This document shows, one piece after another, positions 14,480 through 31,830 of a stretch of 64,000 nt of DNA (positions within the stretch are counted from its first letter, which is position 1; each line of letters starts with the position of its first letter). This stretch comes from Pseudomonas sp. RIT-PI-S (GTDB lineage Bacteria; Pseudomonadota; Gammaproteobacteria; Pseudomonadales; Pseudomonadaceae). Below the pieces are notes generated by a model. The model saw nothing but the letters and a program-made list of their open reading frames with translations, was not told the DNA's origin and did no database searches. The stretch covers positions 103,927-167,926 of the forward strand of contig NZ_JANZKJ010000011.1 in NCBI RefSeq assembly GCF_025642975.1, read 5' to 3'. A program made the translations under genes and the position numbers.

Positions 14480-15477
14480 CGACTATCGAACCGCTGCGCC
14501 TTACCACCCCGGCGGAACACCCATTCGCGGAGTTCGTGCGCATTCTTGGCAAAGGTAAGCGCGGCGCTCGCGCGCTCACGCGCGAGGAAGCTTTCCGCGC
14601 CATGGGCATGGTGCTCGATGGCGAGGTGGAAGACACGCAGCTCGGCGCCTTCCTGATGCTGTTGCGGCACAAGGAGGAAAGCGCCGAGGAACTGGCGGGG
14701 TTCACCGAGGCGGTTCGGGCTCGGGTACGAGCCCCGGCACTGAAGGTAGATCTGGACTGGCCGTCCTATGCTGGGAAAAAGCGCCACTTGCCTTGGTATT
14801 TGCTGGCGGTGAAATGCCTTGGCCAGAATGGTTTGCGCATCTTTATGCATGGCGGTGGCGCTCACACCGCCGGCCGCTTATACACCGAACAGCTGCTTGG
14901 CGACCTCGGCATTACCTTGTGTCGCGACTGGGCACAGGTAGCCGCCGCCTTGGACGCCCATGGGGTAGCCTTTGCGCCTCTGTCAGATTGGGCTGAGCCT
15001 TTGCAGCGGATGATTGATCTACGCAATACCCTTGGCCTGCGCTCGCCGATCCATTCCCTCGCCAGGGTACTTAACCCGCTGGGAGCCCGGTGCGGCCTGC
15101 AGAGCATTTTCCATCCCGGCTATCAGCCAGTACACCGGGAAGCCAGCCGTTTACTCGGCGACACTTCCATCGTGATCAAGGGCGATGGCGGCGAACTGGA
15201 AGTAAACCCGGACGCCGCTTGTCATCTGTATGGCACCCAAGGCGGCGAGGCATGGGATGAGGAATGGCCTCAAATGTCGGCGCAGCGGCATTTGAAACCC
15301 GGTTCGCTGGACCCCGCCCTATTGCAGGCGGTATGGCGCGGCGAAACCGAGGACCGTTACGGTGAGCTGGCGGTGACAGCTACCATGGCGCTGGCACTGC
15401 GCGGCCTTGGAACGCCACGGGAGCAAGCGTTCGTCACCGCCAAGGCGTGGTGGGATAAGCGCAACAGCGCCGGTTAA
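14476..15477 (+). CDS. ybiB: YbiB-like glycosyltransferase-fold protein (TrpD2 family)
   Basis: This 333-residue protein has the nucleoside-phosphorylase/anthranilate-phosphoribosyltransferase fold. The helical N-terminal domain ([20 protein letters not shown]) is followed by a phosphoribosyl-like region with [19 protein letters not shown]. coli YbiB (TrpD2) does not make anthranilate nucleotide but binds nucleic acid, and this protein likewise sits far from trp genes. It is translationally coupled to tusE, which hints at a role linked to tRNA. It converges on cysG, whose stop codon overlaps its own (TTAA at 15474-15477), with no terminator between. Confidence 0.82.
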   Translation: MTTIEPLRLTTPAEHPFAEFVRILGKGKRGARALTREEAFRAMGMVLDGEVEDTQLGAFLMLLRHKEESAEELAGFTEAVRARVRAPALKVDLDWPSYAGKKRHLPWYLLAVKCLGQNGLRIFMHGGGAHTAGRLYTEQLLGDLGITLCRDWAQVAAALDAHGVAFAPLSDWAEPLQRMIDLRNTLGLRSPIHSLARVLNPLGARCGLQSIFHPGYQPVHREASRLLGDTSIVIKGDGGELEVNPDAACHLYGTQGGEAWDEEWPQMSAQRHLKPGSLDPALLQAVWRGETEDRYGELAVTATMALALRGLGTPREQAFVTAKAWWDKRNSAG

Positions 15478-16859
15478 GCGCTGCCTTCGAACCAAGCGAG
15501 CTTGTCCCGCAACCGCACAACCTCGCCGACGATGATCAACGTAGGAGCGTGGACCTCGTGCCGCGCGACCAGCTCCGGCAAGTTCGCCAACGTGCCGGTG
15601 AATACTCGTTGGTGGGAGGTAGTACCCTGCTGCACCAACGCAGCGGGTGTATCAGGCGCCCTGCCATGGCGAATCATGCCTTCGCAAATGATCGGTAAAC
15701 CCACCAAGCCCATGTAGAACACCACGGTCTGGGCTGGTGCAACCAAGTCGCTCCAGGGCAGGTCACTGCTGCCGTCTTTCAGGTGCCCAGTAACGAAACG
15801 TACGGACTGCGCATAGTCCCGGTGGGTCAGCGGGATGCCGGCGTAGGCCGCGCAGCCGCTGGCCGCGGTGATCCCGGGTACCACCTGGAAAGGAATGCCA
15901 TGGGCGGCGAGCTCTTCGATTTCCTCGCCACCGCGGCCAAAAATAAAGGGATCGCCGCCCTTAAGGCGGACCACCCGCTTGCCTTGCCGAGCCAGGTCCA
16001 CCAACTGCCGGTTGATCTGATCCTGTGGCAGGGCGTGATCGGCGCGGCGCTTGCCAACGTAAATGCGTTCGGCATCACGACGGCAGAGTTCCAGGATGGC
16101 CGGAGCCACTAACCGGTCGTAGAGCACCACGTCCGCCTGCTGCATCAATCGCAGAGCCTTGAAGGTCAATAGGTCCGGATCCCCAGGCCCTGCGCCTACC
16201 AGGTAAACCTCGCCCGGTGCATGGGGCGGCGCGCCCTCCACCCGCTCGGCGAGCATGCTCGCCGCTTCGCTACTACGCCCCGCCAGTTGGCGCTCGGCAA
16301 TCGGACCCTGAAACACCTCCTCCCAAAACGCCCTGCGTTGGTTGACGTTGGGATAACGTTGCTTCACCCGATCGCGGAAACCCGCCGCCAGTTTGGCTAG
16401 CTCTCCGTAAGCCGAAGGTATCCAAGCCTCCAGCCGCGCCCGGATCAAACGGGCCAGCACTGGCGCATCGCCTCCACTGGAAACAGCCACCACCAAAGGT
16501 GAGCGGTCGACAATGGCCGGGAAAATAACCGTGCACAGCGCCGGCGCATCGACCACGTTGACCGGCACGCAGCGCTGCTGCGCATCAGCGGACACCCTGG
16601 CGTTCAACGGCGTGTCATCGGTGGCGGCAATGGCCAGAACGCAGCCATCGAGGTCTCGGCTCTCGTAGCCGCGCTCGGCAATTTCGCCGCCGCAGCCCTG
16701 CGCCAACGCAATCAATTGGCTATCGACCACAGGCGCAACCACCCGCAGCCGGGCCCCAGCGTCGGCTAGCAGGCGAGACTTGCGCAGAGCTATCTCACCG
16801 CCGCCGACCACCAGTACGTCCCGCCCAGCCAGGGTATGGAACAGCGGCAGGTACTTCAT
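15474..16859 (-). CDS. cysG: Siroheme synthase CysG
   Basis: This 461-residue trifunctional enzyme makes siroheme, the cofactor of sulfite and nitrite reductases, from uroporphyrinogen III. Residues 1-200 are the NAD-dependent dehydrogenase/ferrochelatase part: [13 protein letters not shown], and the VSSGGDAP serine loop. Residues 215-455 are the SAM-dependent bis-methylase: [15 protein letters not shown], then [13 protein letters not shown], then VPGITAASG. Its ATG immediately follows the serS stop codon (16860), so it is the last gene of the long ftsK-to-cysG minus-strand run. No terminator follows; the 3' end meets the ybiB 3' end. Confidence 0.96.
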   Translation of the reverse strand: MKYLPLFHTLAGRDVLVVGGGEIALRKSRLLADAGARLRVVAPVVDSQLIALAQGCGGEIAERGYESRDLDGCVLAIAATDDTPLNARVSADAQQRCVPVNVVDAPALCTVIFPAIVDRSPLVVAVSSGGDAPVLARLIRARLEAWIPSAYGELAKLAAGFRDRVKQRYPNVNQRRAFWEEVFQGPIAERQLAGRSSEAASMLAERVEGAPPHAPGEVYLVGAGPGDPDLLTFKALRLMQQADVVLYDRLVAPAILELCRRDAERIYVGKRRADHALPQDQINRQLVDLARQGKRVVRLKGGDPFIFGRGGEEIEELAAHGIPFQVVPGITAASGCAAYAGIPLTHRDYAQSVRFVTGHLKDGSSDLPWSDLVAPAQTVVFYMGLVGLPIICEGMIRHGRAPDTPAALVQQGTTSHQRVFTGTLANLPELVARHEVHAPTLIIVGEVVRLRDKLAWFEGSA

Positions 16860-18527
<1,668 letters not shown>

Positions 18528-18531
<4 letters not shown>

Positions 18532-19862
18532 GACTTTCTCCGCTGCAAGGGGCTGGCCCGGTCCAGCTCGGAAAGGTGCCGCAGCTTTTCTCCGATCTTG
18601 AGTTCCAGGCCGCGGGGCACGGGCTGGTAATAATGCCGTGGTGCCATACCTTCAGGGAAGTAATCTTCGCCCGCGGCATACGCATCGGGTTCGTCATGGG
18701 CATAGCGGTACTGCTCGCCGTAACCAAGCTGCTTCATCAATTTGGTGGGTGCGTTACGCAGGTGCAATGGCACTTCCTGGGAGCCCTGGGCGGCAGCATC
18801 CGCCTTCGCGGCCTTGAAGGCGGTATACACCGCATTGCTCTTGGGCGCGCACGCCAGATAAACGATCGCCTGCGCCACCGCCAGCTCCCCTTCCGGGCTG
18901 CCGAGACGCTCCTGGACGTCCCAGGCAGACAGGCACAACCCTAGCGCGCGCGGGTCGGCATTGCCGATATCTTCGCTGGCCATTCGCACCACGCGGCGAG
19001 CGATGTACAACGGGTCGCAGCCGCCGTCGAGCATGCGCGCATACCAATAAAGCGCGCCGTCCGGGCTGGATCCGCGGACCGACTTGTGCAGTGCGGATAT
19101 CTGGTCGTAAAAGGCTTCGCCGCCCTTGTCGAAGCGTCGACGGGTATCGCCGAGCAGGCCTTGCAGCAAGGGCTCGCCGATTTCCTCGCCATCCTCTACA
19201 AGATCAGCGGCGTTCTCGAGCAGGTTGAGCAAGCGGCGACCATCGCCGTCGGCGGCGGCCAGCAGCATGGCAAATGCCCCCTCGGCCAGCGTGAGCCGCC
19301 GATCACCCAGCCCTCGCGTTTCGGTCAAGGCGCGCTGGGCCAGTTGCCGCATGGCCGCTTCGTCGAGGCTCTTGAGCACATACACCCGCGCCCGGGACAA
19401 CAATGCGTTGTTCAGCTCGAAGGACGGATTTTCCGTGGTCGCCCCCACGAAGATCAGGGTGCCGTCTTCCACATAGGGCAGAAACGCATCCTGCTGGGAC
19501 TTGTTGAAACGATGGACTTCGTCGACGAACAGCAACGTCCGCCGCCCATACTGTGCCGCCTGCTGGCGGGCGATCTCGACCGCCTGGCGAATCTCCTTCA
19601 CCCCCGCGAGCACCGCCGAAACGGTCTCGAAATGAGCATCGGAAACCTTGGCCAGCAACTGGGCGAGGGTGGTCTTGCCAACCCCTGGCGGGCCCCAAAA
19701 GATCATCGAGTGCAGGGCGCCCTGCTCCAGCGCCTCGCGCAATGGCTTGCCGCGGCCAAGCAAGTGCTCCTGGCCGACATACTCGTCCAGCGTGCTGGCC
19801 CGCAACCTGGCCGCCAACGGCTGGGCGGGCGGGGGCGAGCTGAACAGGTCCGCGCGGGCCAC
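18528..19862 (-). CDS. rarA: Replication-associated recombination ATPase RarA (MgsA)
   Basis: This 444-residue AAA+ ATPase is related to clamp loaders and eukaryotic WRNIP1. It acts at stalled or gapped replication forks. The Walker A motif is [14 protein letters not shown] near residue 58, Walker B is [10 protein letters not shown] near residue 112, and sensor 1 is [13 protein letters not shown]. The C-terminal tetramerisation domain contains [20 protein letters not shown]. It starts 12 bases after lolA and overlaps crcB, the usual Pseudomonas arrangement. Confidence 0.95.
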
Positions 19863-19874
19863 GAGGGGCAGGCC

Positions 19875-20498
19875 CTATTCTTGGATCACGTCGGCACCCT
19901 TTGGGATGTCGAACTTGAACTTGCTGGCAGAGACCGGTTCGTTGGCTTTGATGCCCATGAACAGGATATTGGTACGCTGGCCAACGCTGTCGATCAACTG
20001 CATGTCGTTGATCAGCCCGCGGCGGAACGACAGGCGTAGGGAGTCGAACAGCGTGTCCTTGGTTTTGGGCTTGAGCACGAAGTCCACCACGTCGCCCGCT
20101 TCCTTGGAGGTAATGTCGAAACTCTGGCTGATTTTCGATACATCGCCGGACAGCAACAGCGCTGGGGTCTGGGTCAGGCGCTGGTCCAGCGTCTTGATCG
20201 TGACCTGTTCGAGGTCAGGGTCCCATAGCGAGACCTTCTTACCGTCGGACACCATCAGTTGCTCTTGCGGGGCATCGGTATGCCAGTTGAACAGGCCCGG
20301 GCGCTGCAGAGCCATTTCACCACTGGTTTCCTGAAGTTGTGTACCGCTGCCGTCGAGGGTCAACTGCGAAAAGCGCCCGGTAAGTGTTTGGGACTTCTCA
20401 AGCAGTTGCGTCAGCGACTTAACCGCTTGCTCGTCCGCGGCAGCCGAAACGCTGGCCACAGCCAGGGCAGACACTAACAACATGCGAATCAGGCGCAT
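19875..20498 (-). CDS. lolA: Outer-membrane lipoprotein carrier LolA
   Basis: This is a 207-residue periplasmic chaperone that takes lipoproteins from LolCDE to LolB. It has a signal peptide ([21 protein letters not shown]) and then the half-barrel core ([33 protein letters not shown]). I chose ATG 20498 because the longer frame adds a charged non-signal stretch that overlaps ftsK. It follows ftsK by 50 bases and precedes rarA by 12. Confidence 0.94.
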   Translation of the reverse strand: MRLIRMLLVSALAVASVSAAADEQAVKSLTQLLEKSQTLTGRFSQLTLDGSGTQLQETSGEMALQRPGLFNWHTDAPQEQLMVSDGKKVSLWDPDLEQVTIKTLDQRLTQTPALLLSGDVSKISQSFDITSKEAGDVVDFVLKPKTKDTLFDSLRLSFRRGLINDMQLIDSVGQRTNILFMGIKANEPVSASKFKFDIPKGADVIQE

Positions 20499-20548
20499 GG
20501 TAATCCTCTTGTCAGATGGGCGAACCGGCGCCCGCTGGCGCCGGCAAC

Positions 20549-23185
20549 TCAATCGCGTAGTGGGCCGGGAGCGATGACGTCGCGACTACCGTTACTGTTC
20601 ATGGGGGTAACCACGCCAGCCATTTCCATGGCTTCGATCATCCGCGCAGCACGGTTGTAGCCGATCTTCAACTTGCGCTGAACCGAGGAGATGGAGGCCC
20701 TGCGGCTTTCAAGCACAAAGGCCACCGCTTCGTCATACAGCGCGTCGCTCTCGCTGTCATCGCCATCGCCGCCGCCAGCGCCCTCGAAGCTGCCGCCGCC
20801 CCCCTCTTCGATGCCATTGAGAATGTCATCGTTGTAGTCGGGCGTGCCGCGCATTTTCCAGGCTTCCACCACACGGTGCACTTCATCGTCGGACACGAAA
20901 GCCCCATGCACACGGATGGGCAGGCTGGTGCCCGGAGGCATGTAGAGCATGTCGCCATGGCCAAGCAATTGCTCCGCCCCGCCTTGATCGATGATCGTCC
21001 GAGAGTCGATCTTGCTCGACACCTGGAACGCCATCCGGGTGGGAATGTTCGCCTTGATCAAACCCGTGATAACGTCCACTGAAGGGCGCTGGGTGGCGAG
21101 AATAAGGTGAATACCGGCCGCCCGCGCCTTTTGTGCGATACGCGCGATAAGCTCTTCGACCTTCTTGCCGACGATCATCATCATGTCGGCAAACTCATCG
21201 ACCACCACCACGATCGTGGGCAGCGTCTTGAGCAGGGGCGCCTCGTCTTCCATGCTTTCGCGGCGGTACAGCGGATCGCCAAGCGGCGTGCCCGCCTCTT
21301 CGGCATCCTTCACCTTGCGGTTGAAACCGCCCAGGTTCCGTACCCCCATCGCCGCCATCAGCTTATAGCGCCGCTCCATCTCGGCAACGCTCCAGCGCAA
21401 CGCATTGGCTGCGTCTTTCATGTCCGTGACCACCGGGCACAACAGGTGCGGGATGCCTTCGTAGATCGAGAGCTCGAGCATCTTCGGGTCGATCATGATC
21501 AGGCGCGCGTCTTGCGGCGTGGACTTGAACAGGATCGACAGGATCATCGCGTTCACACCCACCGACTTACCGGAACCCGTAGTACCGGCCACCAGCAGGT
21601 GAGGCATTTTTGCCAGGTCCGTGATGACTGGCTTACCGCCGATGTCATGCCCGAGGGCAAGCGTCACTGGGGATTGGGCATCATCGTATTGAGGGGTGGA
21701 TAGCACTTCGGAGAAGCGCACGATCTGCCGATCCTCGTTGGGAATCTCGATGCCCACGGTGGTCTTGCCAGGGATGACCTCAACCACGCGCACGCTGGTC
21801 ACCGCCAGGGAACGGGCAAGGTCCTTGGCCAGGTTGGAGATGCGGCTGACCTTTACCCCTGCGGCAGGCTGGATTTCATAGCGGGTGATCACCGGCCCAG
21901 GATGGATCGAATCCACCGTTACCTCGACACCGAACTCCTTGAGCTTGATTTCAAGCAGCTGGCCCACGCCCGCGAGGGACTCGGGTGAGTACTGAACCTG
22001 CTTTTTCTGTACAGGGTCGAGAATCGACAGCGGAGGAATGGTGCCTTCGAGGGCGGCATCCACCATGGGCGGTTCGGGTTTTTCCGGGAACATGCGGCGC
22101 ACCGGCTCTACCTTCGCTGCCGGTGGAGGCACTGCCGGCGGCTGAGCCGAGGGCGCGATGATGGGCGGCAGCACGGGGGCGCTGACTTGGGCGACCCGTT
22201 CTGCCACAAGACGTGGAGCGTCCAGCACAGGTGCTCGCCCATCGGCGGTGAAGCTCTCCAGTTCGTCCTCGTCGTCCCAGGGCATGCGAAGCGCCACCTC
22301 AGGCACCCGCGCCCGGGCCGGAGCGCCGGCAGCCGCCATGGCGACCACGGGGGCACTGGCGGGTGCCGCAGGTGCTTCTGCACGCGGCTCGAATACAGGC
22401 TCCTGCCGCACCGCCACAGGTGGCTGCGGCTTGGCTTCCATCCGTGGTTCGGCACGCGGCTCACGACGGGCAGGTGGCGCCTCGGCCGCATAGACGGCCT
22501 CCTCGCCGCGCAGGCTGGCCACCAGGCGACGCTGCTCACTGCGCGCGGCCCACCAGCGGCTGGCCATGCCAGTGACCAGCTCGAACAGGTCCAGCGTAAT
22601 CTTGCCCGTGGTGTCCATCACGCTGAACCAGGAAAGGTCGGTGAACACCGTAAGGCCAAACAGGAACAACGCAATGAATAACAGCGTGCTGCCCTGGACG
22701 TTCAGCGCATTGCGTGCCAGGTCTCCAAGGCTTTCGCCCAAGGCGCCGCCGGCCGACGCCGGCAAACTGGCCGCGGAATGGAAATGCAGGTGCGCCAGGG
22801 CGGCGCCAGACAGCACCAGGAAGACGAGGCCGATCAAGCGCCAGGAGAACAGCCAACCGCTCCATTGCCAGGCCTGGTGCCGCTCGCGAAAGATCTGCCA
22901 GGCTTTGACGCCCAGCAGCAAGGGGAAGACATAGGCGAAGTACCCCAGCACCATGAAGAGGATATCCGCGGCGTAGGCACCGGCGCGGCCCGCGGCATTC
23001 TGGACCTGGCCGACGCTGGTACCGGTGTGGCTCCAGCCGGGGTCGCCCTGGTCGTAGCTGAGCAGCGCCATCCAGAGGTACAGGCACAGGGCGGCCACGG
23101 CAATCAGCGCGCCCTCTTTGAGGCGGTAGTGGAACTGCTGCCGCCAGAGCGGGACGGGGACGGGTTTAGCGGTGGACTTCTTCAA
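20549..23185 (-). CDS. ftsK: DNA translocase FtsK
   Basis: This is an 878-residue divisome protein that pumps the terminus region through the septum and activates XerCD at dif. Four N-terminal membrane helices occupy roughly residues 25-185. A proline/alanine-rich linker runs to about 400. The RecA-like motor has Walker [18 protein letters not shown] and Walker [13 protein letters not shown] glycine/aspartate spacer ([14 protein letters not shown]) leads to the gamma winged helix that reads KOPS sites ([19 protein letters not shown]). It is the first gene of the minus-strand ftsK-lolA-rarA-crcB-serS-cysG run. Confidence 0.97.
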   Translation of the reverse strand: MKKSTAKPVPVPLWRQQFHYRLKEGALIAVAALCLYLWMALLSYDQGDPGWSHTGTSVGQVQNAAGRAGAYAADILFMVLGYFAYVFPLLLGVKAWQIFRERHQAWQWSGWLFSWRLIGLVFLVLSGAALAHLHFHSAASLPASAGGALGESLGDLARNALNVQGSTLLFIALFLFGLTVFTDLSWFSVMDTTGKITLDLFELVTGMASRWWAARSEQRRLVASLRGEEAVYAAEAPPARREPRAEPRMEAKPQPPVAVRQEPVFEPRAEAPAAPASAPVVAMAAAGAPARARVPEVALRMPWDDEDELESFTADGRAPVLDAPRLVAERVAQVSAPVLPPIIAPSAQPPAVPPPAAKVEPVRRMFPEKPEPPMVDAALEGTIPPLSILDPVQKKQVQYSPESLAGVGQLLEIKLKEFGVEVTVDSIHPGPVITRYEIQPAAGVKVSRISNLAKDLARSLAVTSVRVVEVIPGKTTVGIEIPNEDRQIVRFSEVLSTPQYDDAQSPVTLALGHDIGGKPVITDLAKMPHLLVAGTTGSGKSVGVNAMILSILFKSTPQDARLIMIDPKMLELSIYEGIPHLLCPVVTDMKDAANALRWSVAEMERRYKLMAAMGVRNLGGFNRKVKDAEEAGTPLGDPLYRRESMEDEAPLLKTLPTIVVVVDEFADMMMIVGKKVEELIARIAQKARAAGIHLILATQRPSVDVITGLIKANIPTRMAFQVSSKIDSRTIIDQGGAEQLLGHGDMLYMPPGTSLPIRVHGAFVSDDEVHRVVEAWKMRGTPDYNDDILNGIEEGGGGSFEGAGGGDGDDSESDALYDEAVAFVLESRRASISSVQRKLKIGYNRAARMIEAMEMAGVVTPMNSNGSRDVIAPGPLRD

Positions 23186-23597
23186 AACGCGTTCTTTCCT
23201 GCGCGGTGCGCGCGATCAGGGATAAAGGACTGTATCGCGGCCGGTTCCGTTCATGGCCCGGCATTGTACGGATTTACAGTACCTATGTCATAGGGTAGCG
23301 GCAAGCCACCCCTGGCCGGGCGACATCAACGGCCCAGAGGCCTCGGCAATGCAAAAGCCAATGAAATGGCTTTGATTTCACCATGCTTTGTCATGGCTGA
23401 CAAAGGGTTAAGCGAATATTTTACGTTACTGCTCGAACCTTCATGGACTCACCCGGCACGTTCGGGTTCCCCAAGCCCCGGTGCCGTCGCCCAAGAGGCT
23501 CAGGGCCGGACTCGGCGGATGGCCAGCCCTCGACGTCAGCCACCGCTGGCGCAATACTGCCCTCCCCTTCCGCCTGATTCGATACTGCGGCCCTACC
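23186..23597. other. Intergenic region between divergent ftsK and aat
   Basis: This 411-base gap should hold promoters for both genes. A hairpin AAAGCCA-atgaaa-TGGCTTT lies at 23352-23371. As I recall, P. aeruginosa has trxB1 in this position; no trxB sequence is recognisable here. The open frames in the gap look like noise. Confidence 0.55.
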
Positions 23598-24287
23598 ATG
23601 CTCACCTGGCTCACCCGTGACGACCTTAGCTTTCCCGCACTGAACCGTGCCCTGCGCGATCCCAATGGCTTGCTGGCCGCTGGCGGTGACCTCAGCCCGG
23701 AACGATTGATCGCGGCATACCGCCACGGTTGCTTCCCTTGGTATGAAGACGGTCAGCCGGTGCTGTGGTGGTCACCCGACCCACGGATGGTATTGCCGCC
23801 GGCCGAGCTCAAGGTGTCGCGCAGCCTGCGCAAGGTGATGCGCCAGGGGCGTTTCAGCGTCACCTTCGACCGGGCCTTTCCCTCGGTAATCCGCGCGTGC
23901 GCCGAGCCGCGCGCCTACGCTCGTGGTACCTGGATCACCCCAGCGATCGAACAAGCCTATATCGAGCTGCACCGCCAGGGCATCGCCCATAGCGTGGAAA
24001 CCTGGCAAGGCGACTCGCTGGTTGGCGGCCTGTATGGCATCGCCATGGGCCGATTGTTTTTCGGGGAGTCCATGTTCAGCCGGGCGACCGACGCCTCCAA
24101 GGTGGCCTTCGCCACCCTGACGCAGCATCTGGAGCAATCTGGCTTCGTGCTGATCGACTGCCAGATGCACACAGCTCATCTGGAAAGCTTGGGCGCAAGG
24201 GAAATCAGCCGCACAGAATTCGCCCGCTACCTTGAACAACACCTGGACGCTCCAAACAATACCAACTGGGCCGACCTAGCCAGGTAG
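23598..24287 (+). CDS. aat: Leucyl/phenylalanyl-tRNA-protein transferase
   Basis: This 229-residue enzyme adds Leu or Phe to proteins with N-terminal Lys or Arg, making them substrates for ClpS/ClpAP. Typical motifs are [50 protein letters not shown] and [19 protein letters not shown] 23598 matches the usual start ([13 protein letters not shown]); an extended frame to 23481 is not supported. Together with bpt, clpA and clpS downstream it makes this stretch an N-degron pathway cluster. Confidence 0.95.
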   Translation: MLTWLTRDDLSFPALNRALRDPNGLLAAGGDLSPERLIAAYRHGCFPWYEDGQPVLWWSPDPRMVLPPAELKVSRSLRKVMRQGRFSVTFDRAFPSVIRACAEPRAYARGTWITPAIEQAYIELHRQGIAHSVETWQGDSLVGGLYGIAMGRLFFGESMFSRATDASKVAFATLTQHLEQSGFVLIDCQMHTAHLESLGAREISRTEFARYLEQHLDAPNNTNWADLAR

Positions 24288-24344
24288 GCGTGTTGTGCCA
24301 CGCTGGCATACACTCAAACCAGTGAGTTCGATCGAGGGTTGATC

Positions 24345-25052
24345 ATGACCGAGTTGGCGCGCTTGAAGTTTTATGCCACTCAGCCCCACGCCTGCAGTTA
24401 TCTGCCGGATGAGCAGGCCACTACGTTGTTCCTGGACCCCAGCCAACCGATGGACACCGGCGTGTACGCGGACCTTTCCGAGCTTGGCTTCCGGCGCAGC
24501 GGCGACCATCTCTACCGCCCACACTGCCAGCGCTGCAATGCCTGTGTGCCTGCGCGCATTCCTGCTGCGCGGTTTCTTCCCAGCCGCCAGCACAAGCGGA
24601 TCCTCAAGCGCAACGCCGACATCTTGGTCACCGCCGCTCGCCCCCGCTACACCGAGGAATACTTTGATCTCTACAAGCGGTATATCGACCAGCGGCATTC
24701 CGATGGCGACATGTACCCGCCGAGCCGGGAGCAGTTCGCGACGTTCCTGGTACGCGACCTTCCGTTCTCGAAGTTCTATGAATTCCGCAGCGGCACCCGC
24801 CTTCTCGCGGTCGCCGTGACAGACCTCCTGCCCAATGGGCTGTCGGCGGTCTATACCTTTTACGAGCCCGACGAGGAGCGGCGGAGCCTGGGCCGGTTCG
24901 CTATCCTCTGGCAGATCAGCGAGGCCCTGCGGCTGGACCTGGGGGCGGTGTATCTCGGGTACTGGATCAAGAACTGCAAGAAGATGAATTACAAGACCCA
25001 GTATCGCCCGATCGAACTTTTGATTAATCAGCGGTGGGTCGTACTGAACTGA
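24345..25052 (+). CDS. bpt: Aspartate/glutamate leucyltransferase Bpt
   Basis: This 235-residue protein resembles eukaryotic arginyltransferase ATE1 but in bacteria transfers leucine to N-terminal Asp or Glu, feeding the same N-degron route as Aat. The N-terminal domain carries [15 protein letters not shown] and the [15 protein letters not shown] cysteine cluster. The C-terminal GNAT-like domain has [25 protein letters not shown] and [15 protein letters not shown]. It lies 57 bases after aat and about 100 before infA. Confidence 0.94.
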   Translation: MTELARLKFYATQPHACSYLPDEQATTLFLDPSQPMDTGVYADLSELGFRRSGDHLYRPHCQRCNACVPARIPAARFLPSRQHKRILKRNADILVTAARPRYTEEYFDLYKRYIDQRHSDGDMYPPSREQFATFLVRDLPFSKFYEFRSGTRLLAVAVTDLLPNGLSAVYTFYEPDEERRSLGRFAILWQISEALRLDLGAVYLGYWIKNCKKMNYKTQYRPIELLINQRWVVLN

Positions 25053-25151
25053 AGCCCTTGGCGCGTGGTCCTTTTTTCGGGCACAATATGCGCCGCTTTT
25101 GCCTGGCGCAGTTGCACCGGGCCACATACTGGATACCGAGGGCTTTACTGC

Positions 25152-25370
25152 ATGTCGAAAGAAGACAGCTTCGAAATGGAAGGCACTGTCGTCGACACCC
25201 TGCCCAACACCATGTTCCGCGTGGAGTTGGAAAACGGGCACGTCGTTACCGCGCATATTTCCGGAAAGATGCGCAAGAACTACATCCGAATCCTGACCGG
25301 CGACAAGGTCCGCGTCGAGCTGACCCCTTACGATTTGAGCAAGGGTCGCATTACCTACCGCGCTCGCTGA
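25152..25370 (+). CDS. infA: Translation initiation factor IF-1
   Basis: This 72-residue OB-fold protein binds the ribosomal A site during initiation. It starts [19 protein letters not shown] and ends [13 protein letters not shown], the standard IF-1 pattern, with [17 protein letters not shown] in the middle. The start is fixed by length conservation; a longer frame from 25065 is not real. A bidirectional terminator follows. Confidence 0.96.
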
Positions 25371-25384
25371 TAGCTCGAAAACGA

Positions 25385-25413
25385 AAAAGCCCGGCAATGA
25401 AAGCCGGGCTTTT
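25385..25413. terminator. Bidirectional terminator between infA and clpA
   Basis: AAAAGCCCGGC-aatgaaa-GCCGGGCTTTT is a perfect 11-bp stem with T-runs on both strands, serving the convergent infA and clpA transcripts. Confidence 0.93.
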
Positions 25414-25467
25414 CGTTGTGGCCGGTGCATTTTCGCTACGGCGAGGATTACCCCCGCCGCAGCAAGA

Positions 25468-27738
<2,271 letters not shown>

Positions 27739-27769
27739 AGCTTCACCTCATAACCCAAGTGGCCGGATT

Positions 27770-28177
27770 TCAACCGTCCTTCTCGATTTCACAGAGTAGC
27801 GGATGCTGGCTTTCCCTGGCGTATTGATTCACCTGCATGGCCTTCGTTTCCGCGATGTCCCTGGTGTACAGCCCGCAGACCGCACGCCCTTCCGTATGTA
27901 CAGCCAGCATCACCTTGGTCGCGAGTTCGCGGTTCAGGTTGAAAAACAGCTCCAGCACTTCCACCACGAAATCCATCGGGGTGTAGTCATCATTGAACAG
28001 CACCACCTTGTACATCGGTGGGGCCTGCAGTGCCGGCTTCGATTCCTGCACCGCCACCCCGGCGGCATCATCTTCCAGAGGGATGGGGCTGTCTGGACCG
28101 AGCCGTTCTCGACCGGCCCTCTCCAGGCCGGCCCGTTCCTGCTTGAAGGTTAGACGAATATGGTTGGTTGCATGCAT
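27770..28177 (-). CDS. clpS: ClpA adaptor ClpS (N-recognin)
   Basis: This 135-residue adaptor binds N-degrons (Leu, Phe, Tyr, Trp N-termini) and delivers them to ClpA. The conserved core is [20 protein letters not shown], then [14 protein letters not shown] and ending [12 protein letters not shown]. The hydrophobic pocket residues around NDDYTPM are intact. The flexible N-terminal extension is longer than I remember for Pseudomonas (about 120 residues in total), because of three five-residue repeats ([15 protein letters not shown]). The start is uncertain: an in-frame ATG at 28192 would add five residues. Confidence 0.92.
   Translation of the reverse strand: MHATNHIRLTFKQERAGLERAGRERLGPDSPIPLEDDAAGVAVQESKPALQAPPMYKVVLFNDDYTPMDFVVEVLELFFNLNRELATKVMLAVHTEGRAVCGLYTRDIAETKAMQVNQYARESQHPLLCEIEKDG
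28094..28138. repeat. Three 15-bp tandem repeats in the clpS 5' region
   Basis: Units at 28124-28138, 28109-28123 and 28094-28108 (minus-strand order) encode [10 protein letters not shown] and ERLGP. They are imperfect copies and keep the reading frame. Confidence 0.8.
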
Positions 28178-28400
28178 TTCGGAAGTGATCATCGTTGAGC
28201 GATTGAAGGTTGTGGTGAGACGTGTGTCCAGATTGATACTCGGCCGCCGCATGACCTTGACTATCGGCAAAACGGTGTTACAAACAGTAGAACCCACATT
28301 GGGGAAGAAAGGTCCGCACAGTCAAATAAAATTTTCGGCCGGTGCGCGAACGAGGTGGATGATACTCCAGAGATGGGGTCCTTTGCAGAGGGATATGAGC

Positions 28401-28658
28401 ATGCTAAGCGGTAAAGTCAAGTGGTTCAACAATGCTAAGGGCTACGGGTTCATCATCGAGGATGGCAAAGATGAAGATCTTTTTGCCCATTTCTCGGCTA
28501 TCAAAATGGAAGGTTATAAAACGCTCAAGGCTGGGCAACCCGTGCATTTCGAAATTATTCAAGGCCCCAAAGGCATGCACGCCGTGGGCATTTCGCCGGT
28601 GACCGAGACGGCCACCGTTTCTACTTCTACGCACGCGTCCTCCACTGTCCACGCCTGA
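28401..28658 (+). CDS. cspD: Cold-shock-like protein CspD
   Basis: This 85-residue protein begins with the cold-shock fold MLSGKVKWFNNAKGYGFI and contains the RNA/DNA-binding DLFAHFSAI. E. coli CspD inhibits replication in stationary phase, and its level is controlled by Lon; in Pseudomonas the gene regularly sits divergent from clpS. ATG 28401 is spaced eight bases from GAGGG, better than the ATG at 28395. The C-terminal tail (TATVSTSTHASSTVHA) is Ser/Thr-rich and variable in the family. Confidence 0.93.
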   Translation: MLSGKVKWFNNAKGYGFIIEDGKDEDLFAHFSAIKMEGYKTLKAGQPVHFEIIQGPKGMHAVGISPVTETATVSTSTHASSTVHA

Positions 28659-31266
<2,608 letters not shown>

Positions 31267-31276
31267 GCCCCACCAG

Positions 31277-31302
31277 AAACCCCGGCCCCGGCCGGGGTTT
31301 TT
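31277..31302 (+). terminator. Intrinsic terminator of idh
   Basis: AACCCCGGC-cccg-GCCGGGGTT is a 9-bp stem with T-run, starting 12 bases after the stop codon. Confidence 0.93.
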
Positions 31303-31323
31303 CATTCTGCACTGGACCCCCAC

Positions 31324-31761
31324 ATGACCTGGCACCCGCACATTACCGTCGCCACCGTGATCGAAGACGATGGCCGATTCCTTTTCGTGGAAGAACACCA
31401 GGACGGCCACCTGGTGCTTAACCAGCCGGCCGGGCACCTCGAGCGCGGCGAAACCCTGCGCGAAGCGGCGTTGCGAGAAACCCGGGAAGAAACCGCTTGG
31501 GACGTCGAACTCACCGCCGTGGTAGGCATTTACCTGTACGTTGCCCCTTCCAACGGCGTGACCTATCAGCGCGTCTGCTTCGCCGCGCGCCCCTTGCGCC
31601 GCAAGGATCACCCCTTGGACCGGGACATCACCGCCACCCATTGGCTGACCCGTGACGAACTGGCCGCCGAACCCCAGCGCTGGCGCAGTGAGCTGGTGAT
31701 GCGTTGCCTCGACGATTACCTCACCGGGCCACTTCATAGCCTGGACGTAGTACGTGACTAA
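31324..31761 (+). CDS. Nudix hydrolase (NudJ-like)
   Basis: This 145-residue Nudix protein has the box GHLERGETLREAALRETREETAWDV. That preserves the G-x5-E-x7-RE-x2-EE pattern but has Ala-Trp where Gly is usual near the end. In E. coli NudJ, located beside mnmA as here, hydrolyses thiamin and nucleoside pyrophosphates; the same context supports that assignment. It is 69 bases ahead of mnmA and 57 bases after idh. Confidence 0.88.
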   Translation: MTWHPHITVATVIEDDGRFLFVEEHQDGHLVLNQPAGHLERGETLREAALRETREETAWDVELTAVVGIYLYVAPSNGVTYQRVCFAARPLRRKDHPLDRDITATHWLTRDELAAEPQRWRSELVMRCLDDYLTGPLHSLDVVRD

Positions 31762-31830
31762 GCAGTTTTCCCCAGCCCGCCACCGGCCTGTTAGAATGTT
31801 CCGTTTTTCACCCGAGCGTTTTCCAAGCCC

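Noticed and set aside
23186..23597. Remnant of trxB between ftsK and aat
   Set aside because: No thioredoxin-reductase motif in any frame; other pseudomonads may also lack it here, so its absence is not clearly unusual.
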